DNA from: Rhyzopertha dominica
Lineage: Eukaryota > Arthropoda > Insecta > Coleoptera > Bostrichidae
Reading direction: 5' to 3'
Length of the DNA stretch: 64,000 nt
NCBI GenBank assembly: GCA_025024175.1
Contig: QCXZ01000003.1
Span: forward strand, 57,802,023-57,866,022
In this document: piece by piece, positions 25,901 through 34,849 of the stretch
Layout of the letters: every line of letters begins with the position of its first letter
Numbering within the stretch: the stretch's first letter is position 1
The notes under the pieces: model-generated
Seen by the model: the letters and a program-made list of their open reading frames with translations, nothing else
What the model was told of the DNA's origin: nothing
The model's database searches: none
Translations under genes and position numbers: made by a program

Positions 25901-27157
25901 AAAAAGCATAGGTTAAAACTATCAAATTTTAGTGTGCGGGACGACCCTATTAGAAATCGCGAGACAGTTTCTGCAGTTAGGTGGCTTTTCATCGTGTCAG
26001 TTCATTGCGATAGATGGCTCTAGTTTTCTTCAAATTTTCTAGTATGTTATCTGGCCTTCTCGAAACATCGATTTTTGAGTTCACCGCCGCGATACGGTTT
26101 CGACAAGGTTCCACACTTAAGGATACTCCCGTCTTCTATTGAACCTTCCGGAATATTCTATGACATTCTCGAAATGTCAAACATTCGACTTCGCTCTGCG
26201 ATGAATTTTCTAGAATGTTATGTGATTTTCGATTTTTCCTTCGCGAGATATTTTCGGCAATATGCCACAGTTGAGGTAAGGGGGTGGGTGGGGGGTACTA
26301 GTCTTCGTCATATTCTTTAGAATCCTCTCTGATCTTCTCGAAACACCGATTTTTGAGTTCAACACCGCGAGGCAGTTTCGGTAAGCTGCCACTGCTGCAA
26401 TGGACAGTTTGGCTGCAAGGTGAAATATTTTATACATTTTGTATGCAAGTACCCGATTGCTTATCGACAATGCTAGTTTCTCATATATTAGGCTAAGTAT
26501 CAATACTCCCTCGTAGTAATAGAACATAACACAAATTTATGGCTGTTTAAAAGTTATGAATTCAAGGATTCTTAACGTAAACGACCCACTTTTGACAACT
26601 CTTGTGACGTACTAAATAATTCGTTATAGTGATTTCGAATACAAATTATGCAATCAATAACAATCCATATCTAGTTTTTGACATTGTGACAAAAATCTGC
26701 GGAGCTAAATGACATGGATTTGGAGTATACTCAGATTAGGCTCTACCCAAAAGAATGCGTTTATCTCATCAAGCATCAAGGTACAAAAATATAGATGACA
26801 AGTCGGCTATGAGTAAACGTGTTGGAATTACTGTTACACGTGAATATTCTGAGCTCATAAATGTAAACAGCGAATGAGTGAATTTTAAAATATGTGCACT
26901 TTTGATTGAATATTTGTTGGTTTGCGCGCTGATGAAGTATCTGAAAATCACACTGGCATTACATTACATTACAGTTCACAAATTGTTCCAACGTACGTCA
27001 GAGTTACAACAATCGCAAAGCAATAAACTCTTCGAGTGTTAAGTATCGTTATGTTATCTACTAGTATATAATTAACAGTTGATTTACTTACAATTCCTAG
27101 TATGGATGCTGTAATGCCCAGGGGCTTGACCAATGGATTGCCGATCGCTGCCGCCAT
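16557..27157 (-). CDS. Four-pass membrane protein with Pro/Arg/Ser-rich tail, 7 exons, 348 aa
   Basis: Exons in transcript order: 27092-27157, 21490-21643, 21312-21428, 21115-21254, 20948-21058, 20816-20871 and 16557-16959. Together they total 1047 nt (348 residues plus stop). Every border has GT/AG and phases match throughout (0, 1, 1, 0, 0, 2). Four of the introns are only 57-76 bp or 56 bp. Residues about 11-39 form a first membrane segment that spans the exon 1/2 join (LGITASILGI, then VQGLGWTVLALLSI). Further segments lie at about 88-113 (FSWIYLFSSFIWFIVSAG), 122-148 (WSVLTCLISILDIVLMSLFA) and 163-196. Residues 197-348 form a basic, Pro/Ser-rich, probably cytoplasmic tail. The first extracellular loop is long and acidic. 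The layout resembles four-TM junction or scaffold proteins of insects, but I cannot name the family. The two long introns are filled with repeats. Start: first ATG of exon 1, unconfirmed by 5' data. Confidence 0.75.
17216..18013. repeat. TIR element with repeated internal arms, inside an intron
   Basis: The left end GTCGGCCATTTTGCTGAGGT and the right end (reverse-complemented) GTCGGTCATTTTTCTGCGGT are inverted copies. The match runs on through GGATCAAAACAAAC. A second inverted pair lies at 17355-17457 and 17868-17965 (shared ACCGAAATTACATTT.G and CAATGTATTGTTGAA). A diverged direct copy of that block occurs at about 17650-17765. No coding motif is present. It is likely a non-autonomous DNA element with an internal duplication. 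Confidence 0.65.
18045..20075. repeat. Large inverted repeat, about 300-bp arms, around a transposase scrap
   Basis: The left arm (about 18045-18350) and right arm (about 19805-20075) are imperfect inverted copies. Shared blocks include CTACTAGTA.ATAGAATTC, GCTAGTTAC.TATTTCT, AATATTATGACGAA and ACAAGATGGCTTGTTGAT. Diverged pieces of the same arm recur in direct orientation at about 18465-18640. Between the arms lies a minus-strand mariner-type N-terminal fragment (19452-19643). The whole may be one decayed transposon with long TIRs or a nested set. The left arm starts close to the right end of the 17216-18013 element. Confidence 0.6.
19452..19643 (-). pseudogene. Transposase N-terminal HTH fragment
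   Basis: The 63-codon frame reads EENEVSILAHFVAYHRASIK, then a block with SNSSIQIFLKKRKWHDQ and QNMVPTDEE. The spacing fits the paired-type helix-turn-helix that precedes the DDE domain in common insect mariner-like transposases (a position-specific Ser-Ser-V/I...L kk..WH pattern). No catalytic block follows. The fragment is internal to the inverted arms at 18045-20075, so it may be what remains of the mobilising gene. Confidence 0.5.
20076..20815. other. Intronic stretch, nothing recognised
   Basis: This lies in the last intron of the four-pass protein gene. It has ambiguous bases near 20649-20710 and no supported feature. Confidence 0.35.
20816..21643 (-). CDS. Exons 2-6: transmembrane core of the four-pass protein
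   Basis: Five exons are packed into 828 bp with introns of 61, 57, 56 and 76 bp. Donors are AAA|GTAAGT, GGA|GTAAAT, TAC|GTAAGT, ACC|GTGAGT and GAG|GTAAAA. Acceptors end in TTTCAG, TTTTAG, TTTAG and TTCCAG; that of exon 2 is the weaker TTTGGAG. Retention of the 76-bp intron after exon 5 would give a shorter protein ending FPET at a stop at 20864-20866. Exon 6 then encodes only KPRDGRADTTPISAYMPP plus two bases, whose phase fits exon 7 exactly. Confidence 0.75.
21644..23039. other. Intronic stretch, no feature recognised
   Basis: Part of the 5.4-kb first intron of the four-pass protein gene. It is purine-rich, with many short open frames but none with recognisable motifs. It may be decayed repeat. 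Confidence 0.3.
23040..23870 (+). pseudogene. LINE fragment: endonuclease domain and linker to RT
   Basis: The plus strand carries VSAYLPYDSATLTKTL (about 23080-23140), which matches the apurinic-type endonuclease of RNase H-bearing LINEs. It continues with TFVTSVRREVTDITLCSRAW (about 23190-23250) and DWRVLREPSLSDHRYIQF (about 23265-23310). These include the conserved D.T and SDH catalytic motifs. The EN-RT linker follows, with FEENCPLKR (near 23495) and LGKRGVEVGALRLPDGSH (near 23735). Stops and frameshifts interrupt it and the RT is missing. In family type it resembles the RT/RNase H copy at 37.6-39.9 kb; whether they are one family is not provable here. It lies in intron 1 of the four-pass protein gene. 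Confidence 0.7.
23880..24867. other. Intronic stretch, nothing recognised
   Basis: AT-rich intronic DNA between the LINE fragment and the TIR element; no supported feature. Confidence 0.3.
24868..25947. mobile_element. 1.08-kb TIR element with GGGYCGTCCC ends
   Basis: The ends GGGGCCGTCCCACA (24868) and TGTGCGGGACGACCC (ending 25947) are inverted. Weaker inverted similarity extends inward: TTTCAAA...CCGCCA...ACG.AAAAGGTTC at about 25005-25050 reappears reverse-complemented at about 25740-25830. A truncated second copy lies at 13506-13690. The interior holds no transposase motif, so it is non-autonomous. No clear target duplication was found. It sits in intron 1 of the four-pass protein gene. 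Confidence 0.65.
26030..26420. repeat. Degenerate tandem repeat, about three units
   Basis: Units of roughly 130 bp recur at about 26035-26125, 26200-26270 and 26315-26400. The common core is TTCTAG.ATGTTAT, then TCTCGAAACA.CGATTTTTGAGTTCA, then CCGCGA...CGGTTTCG and GCCACA. The middle unit has lost part of the core. A G-run (26279-26297, GGGGGTGGGTGGGGGG) lies between units two and three. Confidence 0.5.
27092..27157 (-). CDS. Exon 1: N-terminus of the four-pass protein
   Basis: ATG at 27155-27157 opens MAAAIGNPLVKPLGITASIL and ends after 22 codons at a consensus donor ATT|GTAAGT. The phase (0) and the hydrophobic run continue without a break into exon 2, 5.4 kb away. This is the main reason for linking them. 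The distance and repeat-filled intron make it less certain than the downstream exons. Confidence 0.6.
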
Positions 27158-28164
27158 TAGTATAGCACTAGCACGTGTTCACATGACGAAAACTCGACTG
27201 AATGTTATTTATCAAATCCACTATTATTGAGAGACTGATAATCGAAGATAAGACAAAACAATCAGCACTGGAATTAAGTAGCAAATTTAATAGGTATTGA
27301 TTAGGAATGGATAGTAAACTTCCCCGAAATGAATGATTTGATCAAGTAATAAACAACAAAAAATCGTTCCAGATCTAAGTCGAAAGTAAAAGAGACAAAG
27401 TTAAAGTTTATTCTGTAACCTGCTTACCGGTATACGTAAAGAGCATGTTATGGCAAATTGATAAGGAAACTGTTTCTAATTGTATTCTTTTGTTTTCATC
27501 TCTTTAAGATTTTTACAAAATTTCTGTTAAAATACCTGTCATACGAGCAGTTACAGTAGATTTATAAAAACAATCAACTTAAAGCTTACAAAATTGCATT
27601 TAACGCACAAACATGGAATTGTAACTTGTGTACCAGTTGCCAATCATAACGTGTAGTATCTTTAGAAGCGGAGCGGCTGGCAAAGCGTGTTACCTATGTG
27701 TTAATAATTAATATACAGGTACAGTAAAGAGTGTGCCGCGATGGCTTTCATTAAAGAAATATCAGAAAATGAAAAAAATTGTACACTGTAGTTTTAGGCT
27801 GGATTCATACAATCCAAAATATTTTCAACTACATTAATTTAAATTGAACTTCTTGTATATTGTGGCATTTTGAATCTTCCTTGAATATAATTATTATTTT
27901 GTTAGCAATTCTTATGATCGTAAATTTCCTTCAGCGATTTTTAATTTTTCTAAAGCTTTGACGTTTCCGGTGTGTTTAAAAAAATAATAGTATATAATTA
28001 GACAAAATGTCACGTCCTGAATATACAAGTGACGATTTCTAAAATTTATTAATCATAATATACGGTGAATGTGGCAAAACAGTCTAGAGAACTTGCTCAG
28101 TTTATACTGAAACGTATTTAATAGTGATGTGCTGAGAAGAGTGTTGAATAATAAATTCACTAAT
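27158..28164. other. Upstream region of the four-pass protein gene
   Basis: This would contain the promoter and 5' untranslated region of the minus-strand gene starting at 27157. No TATA box or initiator could be assigned with confidence. Confidence 0.3.
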
Positions 28165-29052
28165 TACTTCCACATCCAACGGATGGGAAGTATTGTATCG
28201 CGAAAAAAATTTGCAAAAATTTTTATTTGCTCATTCGCTTTAAAATGGTCGAAAGCGCAAAAAAACAAAATTTGAGCAAAAATAATTTCTTGTCTGTGTG
28301 TCTGTGATATTGTTTGTGAACACGATAACTTTCGAAAGACTTAATATATGAACTTGAAATTTGGCAAACGTATAAATCTCAACTACCCAAAGCGACCTAT
28401 TGTTTGTGGGATAAGTAGGGTATCGGGAAACGGGGGGGAAATTGGGGGGTAACTACCTTTATTGCAAATTTTTATTTTTTTATATTTTTTTCGTTTTAGT
28501 ATGTGATTAGTAGTATAACTGCGAGTATTATTAGCTTTTATAAATTTTCAGTACAGCAAACTGTTTAGAAGATATTAGCAAAAAAGCGTCATTTAAAGAA
28601 AACTGATTTTCTTAAATATCTCCGAATATATTTAATATATTCAAAAAATGAAAATGCCATCAGATAGGAAATAAAATTTCTCACAAAAAGTGTCTTAGAA
28701 AATTTATTCAAATTTTTGACATTTTTGAAATATTTCCAAAAAACCTGTTTTGTACCCTGCTCGTACGACTTTTTTAAATTTTGGTATTATATAGAAAATA
28801 AAATTTCTGATCAGAAAGCGCTCTTGTAATTTTTTTGTTAAGTTAATAATTTTCGAGTTATTTGAAAAAAAACGATTTTAAAAATGTATATATTTTTGCC
28901 AATATCACGAGGATTGTTTGCCTTAAAAAATGTGTAGAGAAAAAAAATGCTCAAAACCTGATTACTAATCGTATAGTATAAGAAATAAAAACGTAAATGT
29001 CACTTTGACAATTGGATGTGGAAGTATTGATTCAATTTGCTGCGGTTTTTTG
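28165..29052 (+). repeat. About 0.88-kb dispersed repeat, copy 1
   Basis: The copy begins ACTTCCACATCCAA and runs to just beyond the inverted match TTGGATGTGGAAGT (29011-29030). It is strongly similar to 61381-62256 over its whole length and in the same orientation. Shared blocks include TGTGTGTCT, ACTTTCGAAAGACTTAATAT, CGACCTATTGTTTGTGGG and TTCTGATCAGAAAGC. Similarity continues about 20 bases past the 14-bp inverted motif, so the true right boundary may not be the inverted repeat. No coding capacity was seen. Confidence 0.75.
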
Positions 29053-29261
29053 GACAGTTTTAACAAAAACTTGCACATCTAAATCTAAGGTCAACAACGT
29101 AGATGCAACACTAACAATTTTAGCATATTTGTATTACGATAATGCACATCCCACCTAATTCTCAGTAAGACGCAGAAAGATATTTAGGTGTATATAAAGA
29201 GAGTAAGTAGGAACACATTTTTTTCAATTTTACTAGAAAGGCTATATGAACAGATACGAAG

Positions 29262-29352
29262 CAAACTTTGACAACAAAGGTTTGTTTATTAAAGGCATTA
29301 CTCATTTTTGGTCTGACGACAATCCCCATGGAGTTAGATAAGGAATTTCATG
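29262..29352 (+). pseudogene. Short mariner-type transposase fragment
   Basis: One frame reads EANFDNKGLFIKGITHFWSD followed by DNPHGVR and a stop. This matches the block containing the first catalytic aspartate region of common insect mariner-like transposases (DEA.F...G..N...HYW...NPH). Only about 30 codons are recognisable. Confidence 0.5.
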
Positions 29353-31025
29353 ATTTTTGGCGGCTTTAACGTATGTAATTATTTATCTTTGTATGTTTCG
29401 TGTTACTGTAATTACTATAAATTTGTTTTCATTGTTTCTCTTCCCGTTCTATTTATTGTTGTTGTTATTACTGCAGTTTTATTTTAGTTGATGGTTTAGG
29501 ATTAAATGTTTTCCTGTTTGCTGTGACTTTTCGGCTAGACCCAAACAAACCTTAATAAAAAAGGAAGAGCATAAAATTATTTTCCTGCAGGAGTAAAAAT
29601 AAATAAGCTGTTCTATTTAAAAAAAAATCTAGTTAGATAACAATAAAGGTAGCTAGTTGCATAGGAAGTTCTACTTTCTACCTTTCATTGCTTTAAAAAT
29701 TATTAATTTTTTCGCACTGCGCCATAATTGCCATATCTTAAAAACGCGTTAGAAAAAGGTCGAGATGTTCAGTCTGAGATCACGTGTTGTTAACAAAGTG
29801 ATACTGATAATTAAGTTTAACGAGATTTCAACAAGCAGTAATATGAAATGTCTAACTTCCGATATAATCAGAAATGTCAGGAATTTGAAACTATTTTATA
29901 TGGAATAAACCCAATTAGAAACATAGATGCCCTCAATTGTTTTTGGTATTCTTCTAAGGAAAGCTCGTCGTGACACACCCTGTATTTTTGTATTATATTT
30001 CAAATCCAATTCCTGGATTCTTCTTTTAAAATTTAAAAACCTAATTAAGATAATGAGATTTATTTATGAAAATAATGAGTGACTATAGATTTATTCAAAG
30101 AAATACAAACATTTAAGAACTTACCAATTGATATTTATCACACAACAACTTGTAGGTACACTAATTCGTATTTAAAAATCATAAACACCTTCTGGGGCAC
30201 ATCAAACAATTTCTCTCAACAGCTAATTGTAAGTAATTCGTAAACTAAGAACTCAAACGTATATAAAATCACCCAACTGCACCTCGCTCTAGATTTTATT
30301 ATCAATAAAGTTTTTTATCAGTCCCGACAATATACACCGCGAACTATTGTAGTGACAGCACTGTCAATTATTACAATGGCTTAGAATGATAATTATAAAA
30401 GCTGACTCAAATGATACTAGCTGCATACATACAAAAACTTCGTCATGCAGATCGTCGTGTTCGGTAAGAAAATATAGTTGTAATCATGCCATATTTCATT
30501 GACAATGCCGTGTAAATTGTAAAACAAATATTTAATCTGCTAGAAGTAACGTCACTAGATTAGAGTAGGCCGCAATACTTTAGACTTGTTTTGAGAATTC
30601 CTGATTTTCAAAGTATGTACCTAAATATCACTATGCAGTGTTCATTGAAATTAGGGTTTTATACCCAGTGCTCTGACTGATTCCTGTGATGGTGGTTCAT
30701 TTTTACTGCTGCCGTTGTCAATAATTTCTCGGTCTCGTAAAAAAAAACTCAATAATTTTATCATTTCAAACAGCTAAACAATATTTCCCATTTATTTTGG
30801 TCGCTTAACAATTTAACAATTAAGTTACTAAATTGAGAAAGAAGTTTTAAAAAACTGTTATTACATATAACAATTTAATCATTTTCAAGGTTCCTTATAT
30901 TCATATACTTGTTCAAACACGATGAGTTGTGTTATGGCTTACTTCTTTGCTCAATCTTTTAGTACTTGAATGTAATAGAATGGGAATGTTAGGTACATAT
31001 ACTATTTAAATCAAATTTTGCAACC
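29353..31025. other. Gene-free stretch
   Basis: No supported feature. An ACACCCTGT end-like sequence occurs near 29974, similar to termini of the 9.2-kb foldback, but no partner was found. Confidence 0.3.
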
Positions 31026-31026
31026 C

Positions 31027-31740
31027 TATAAATTAAAAGCGAACTTGACGGAAATTACAGGCNGTTTCGCCACACGTAGCTGGTGGCATCTTCAGTGCTG
31101 TTAAGCAGCTGACTGGATAGTCCGACGACAAGAACGGATATTTATCCTTTGGTTGGTGGGCGGTCTGTTCCGGCTGAAGGACGCCTTCTGGCTAGATGCT
31201 TTTCGACGCCTTCCGTCCTGTTTGTTAATTAAAACTGGTTTCCACGTACGACTGATGTGATATTATTGACACCTCGATGTGTGATACCCGTCGTCTCTAT
31301 TGAGGTTATCTGGATGTTGCAATATTTCCAGGGCTTCTCTGCGGCCCAAGTTGTAGAAACCATTAACTTTTACCAGAACGGTGGTATGTCCTTCCATTAG
31401 GGTGTGGTCTGCCAATGCTGACCTCTCAGGCTGTTTCAGACGCAGACATCTCTCGCGTTCGATTTTTTGTATGTTGATGGAATGCTTGCTCATAATACCT
31501 ACATAGATTTTGAGGGCAATCTCCACATGGAATCCTATAAATACCTGGGGTTTTCGAATGGTGCAGTTGATCTTTGGGGATGCGTAGTACTTGGCTGCTG
31601 ATTTTGGTTGGTGGTGTGAAGTTTGTACGAATTCCGTCCTTTTTCAATAATTTGTAAATACGATCCGTAACTCCTTTTACATAGGGTAACCATGCGCCAA
31701 ACGCATCGTATTGAAAGATCAACTTGCACCCGTTGAAAAC
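31027..31740 (-). mobile_element. Penelope-like element, GIY-YIG endonuclease end
   Basis: The minus strand encodes LPYVKGVTDRIYKLLKKDGI (from about 31690), PPTKISSQVL, the GIY motif TPGIYRIPC (about 31545) and, after a frameshift, KIYVGIMSK. The block CLRLKQPERSALADHTLMEG and a closing REALEILQHP follow, with a stop at 31263. This is the typical C-terminal linker and GIY-YIG nuclease of Penelope retroelements, which use it to nick target DNA. The conserved Gly of YIG is preserved as YVG. The reverse transcriptase is missing, so the copy is 5' truncated. The 3' flank (31027-31262) ends with a motif resembling a hammerhead core (31064-31095). Confidence 0.8.
31064..31095 (-). ncRNA. Hammerhead-like motif at the Penelope 3' end
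   Basis: On the minus strand CTGAAGAT is followed by GCCAC, a 9-base loop, GTGGC, then GAAAC. The stem of five pairs sits between a CUGANGA-like box and GAAA, as in a hammerhead core, but the first box has A where the canonical core has U. Penelope-like elements are known to carry hammerhead motifs. One base (31063) next to the motif is ambiguous. Activity is inference. Confidence 0.4.
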
Positions 31741-31749
31741 CCCAGGTGT

Positions 31750-32975
31750 GCTTCTTGAAAGTACTACTTAACGTACTTTTAAAAGAGTTGAAAGGCCTGT
31801 TATTGTGGTGACGCAGGGCTCTATCCTCGGACTACTACTATTTTCTTTATATACCTCTGTTTTGACGACTTCTATTTGATTTGAAGATTACCACCTTTGT
31901 ATGGCGATGATGATACACATACACATATTATGTACTATTTCAATAAGAATGAAGTGGATTATACTAACGATAGAATTAACAATGATTTACATGAAATCTT
32001 TTTGGTAAATCCGCTAAGCCTACAATGCCTAATAACTTGCTGAAGGCATTAAATATTTCGATTGATGATGGAAATCTAAAATGTTGATCATATTATAAAT
32101 TTAAAAACGATTTATAATGTACGCAGATTGTTAAACACAAAAGATATATTTACATAATTTGTTAGTTTTGTCAATTTTTAAATAAGCTGATTCTGAATTT
32201 GGTCCTTCCGCAGATTTTAACAAATCGCGAAGAAATCAATTATTACGGAACTCCTGTCTCCGGTTGATTTATGGTATACGGAGAGGACAGCATGTAGTAC
32301 GCTATACTCTTTGGCTGGTTCCTTGGTTCGACATGAAACTAAGAAGAAAGCTGTACTTTAAATTCTCTTTTCCGTAGAATTATTTTGCATAAAATTCCCC
32401 CGTATCTATATAACCGATTAGAATATTAACGTTAGGATAAATCACTTGTTATCTGTTCCGCATCACAAATATTCTTTTTTTTTAGAAGAAGCTTCTCTTA
32501 CAGTTGCTGTGCATATAATTCTGCGCCCAATTTTGCCAAATATAGATCTGTTGGCTCATTTAAGACTGTTTTTAAACAGTTTCTTTTAAGTATATCTATT
32601 TGAATCTTTGGAAAGGAAAACATGTTTTTTCTTTCTTGTTTTCCCTTTATATTTGTCATGTTTTTATCTTGTTGTCTTTATAAACCTTGACTCTACAAAT
32701 TTCTTCGTGAAGCTTGCAGCCACACCTTCAAAGATATCTGTTTTATGTGCCTTCTTCATTGTATATTTTTCGTTACGCTATTTGCTACATGTATGTGCTA
32801 TATTCTTAAATTTCTTTCCTTCTCTTGGTTGAGTAGAAGAACAGCTCCATCCACCTGTGGTGGGAAGCTGAACTCCGCCATTTCGGTTGTTTCAGTGCGT
32901 TTGCTCATGAACAGAATGTTTGTGTATCTACATTATTGTTGCCTACCGAATAAAGACGCATATTATTATTATTCC
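31750..32975 (+). pseudogene. Heavily decayed jockey-like LINE
   Basis: Weak but ordered RT signals start at VTQGSILGLLLFSLYTS (about 31800-31860; family form GVPQGS.LGPLLFS.Y). They continue with MAMMIHIHIMYYFNKNEVDY (about 31895-31960), where the YADDTQIY box has been lost, and NDRINNDLHEIF. The 3' end shows AATAAA at about 32950 and an ATT run near 32960-32970, the same tail type as the 6.4-kb and 10.6-kb LINEs. It directly abuts the Penelope fragment at 31740. Confidence 0.6.
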
Positions 32976-33146
32976 TTTCCTTTCCACGCTTTTGCTGGTT
33001 TACTTTCATGGTGAAAACGATCTCGTTATATTGCATGTATGCTTTCTATATGTTTATATGTAGATCCTTGTTGAGGTGTAACTGACTCAAATGTCTCCTG
33101 AACGAGTTTGGAATTATGTTGTGGAAATTAATAACTTCTTATTTAT

Positions 33147-33600
33147 TTAGTCTTTTTTGGCGCATTGTTTATTTATGTTTTCATCTGAGGGTACTGAGAT
33201 GTCAATGATATAGATTATACGTCTTATTTTGTCTTGTAGTGTTATGTCCGGTCTATTGTGCATAACTGTTCTGTTTGTGTGTATGGTTATGTCCCAGTAC
33301 AATTTGTATTTGGTGATTTCTAACATTGTATGTGGTGAATATGTATAGTATATGGTTGTTGGTCTTTGTAGAGTTGCCATTGTATTACTATTGTTTGGTG
33401 TACTATTTTTGAGATGGTACTTGTGTCCATCCTGACGTTATATGTTCAATTGTTTCTAGAAACAAACGGCATTTTCTACATTTATCGGCTGTTAATGAAT
33501 TGTTTTTTAAAATGTATTTTTTGTAGTTGTAGTTTTTCTAGATACATACAGTAGAACTTTTTATTTAAGCCTTCTTTATTAATGTTACTGTAGTATCTAC
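33147..33600 (-). pseudogene. LINE C-terminal fragment, copy A
   Basis: The minus strand shows YKLYWDITIHTNRTVMHNRP followed by DITLQDKIRR, then IIYIIDISVPSDENINK. This is the conserved C-terminal region after the RT in one group of insect non-LTR elements (YKLYWD...NRPDI...IDIAVP.D.N). The same region occurs again, more decayed, in the neighbouring copy B. It is therefore a second insertion or a duplication. Clade not assigned. Confidence 0.6.
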
Positions 33601-33611
33601 CATGTAGTGCT

Positions 33612-34760
33612 TTAGATGACCATCCTCTTTTTTTGTTCTGTGTGGTTTGGTATATTTTGTTCTGTTCTTGTAGACAAGTACAGATTATAGCTGGGTGTAT
33701 GGATAGTTTTTATTGTAAAAGTAGAACTTATTGCTATTGAGCATGTATTCACTATCACAGATCTCTGTAAAGCTATGTAGACGTTTCGATGTGGCTCTAG
33801 TTTTTCTAATGCCTTGTGAAGATTTTTAGGTATGACGCCAGTTGCCGCAGAATTATAAGTCCTGATTATAAGTGCCACATTTGCCTGATATCTTCGGATA
33901 GCTGACGATATTTTTCAAACTTTTCTGACATTTCGACAAGGTGTCTACTTGTCTATTTTATGCGCAATTTTATGTCCGGCCTGTTATGTTGTGTGGGTAT
34001 ATCTATTATGATGTCCCTATTCCAATACAACTGGTATCGTTTCATTCTCCAATATATTCGCTGGGTACAGCGCGTTGCATAATATTATATTTTAAAGCTA
34101 GTTCTTGGTGTGGCAACATTATTGTGTCCGTGTGTTTAATTCTTCGGAGCTAGTGCCTTACATCCACTGATTATGTGGACTATTGTCTCAGTTTGTTCTT
34201 GACACAGTCTACACACGTGTCACTGTTCGCCGACAGATCTTTAATGATGAATTTTCTGTGGTTCGCCGTATTAATAATGCTATCTTGTATAGCTACCACG
34301 AATCCCTTAGTTTCGCCAAAGCTTTTGCAATGTGTAAGCAAAGATTTGAGGCCTGTGTGTCTACGTGTGGATGAGTTAAAAGATTTGCATGTTTTCCGTG
34401 TAGTGTCTTCTCTTTGCACTGTACTTTTTTGTTCTCTGCAGATATTATGTCACTTGGGTGGTAGTTCTTATCTTTTAGTTGTAGAGGCGTTCAGCTTGTA
34501 TCTAATATTGTTATAGCTTTACGCATTTCACTTGATTCTGATTTTTGTTGGAAATGGTTTCTTAAATTAGCTAGCTGAGTGTATTTTTTATGTCTAGCAC
34601 TTCCCTTCCTTCTGCCTTTTTAAGCGTACATTTTTCGGCTCCTGAATGAACAACATGATGGATTCTGTACTTGTTATTTCTTGCACTTAGTTCTGTTTTC
34701 AAAACTGTTTGCAGCCGTGTTTTATATTTTTCTGCAGTATCTGTTTTGTTAACTTGTGTT
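33612..34760 (-). pseudogene. LINE C-terminal fragment, copy B
   Basis: In minus-strand order there are recognisable pieces of the post-RT region. These are GFVVAIQDSIINTANHRKFI (about 34290), SDTCVDC, a decayed YQLYWNRDI...NRPDI block (about 34000), EKYRQLSEDIRQMW (about 33920) and SAATGVIPKNLHKALEKL (about 33830), ending IALQRSVIVNTC. The blocks follow the order known for this LINE group. Many stops and frame changes mark it as old. Copy A adjoins its downstream end. Confidence 0.6.
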
Positions 34761-34790
34761 CTACAGTTAGTTTTTGTTGGTAACCTATTA

Positions 34791-34791
<1 letters not shown>

Positions 34792-34824
<33 letters not shown>

Positions 34825-34842
34825 GTATTATTATTATTATTC
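34792..34842. repeat. ATT microsatellite
   Basis: About 50 bp of ATT triplets with one interruption (AAGT near 34823). Confidence 0.9.
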
Positions 34843-34849
34843 TATGCTA

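Noticed and set aside
32608..33014. Overlapping hydrophobic plus-strand frames
   Set aside because: They fall in the 3' part of a decayed LINE and contain no recognised domain; T-rich DNA produces hydrophobic frames by chance.
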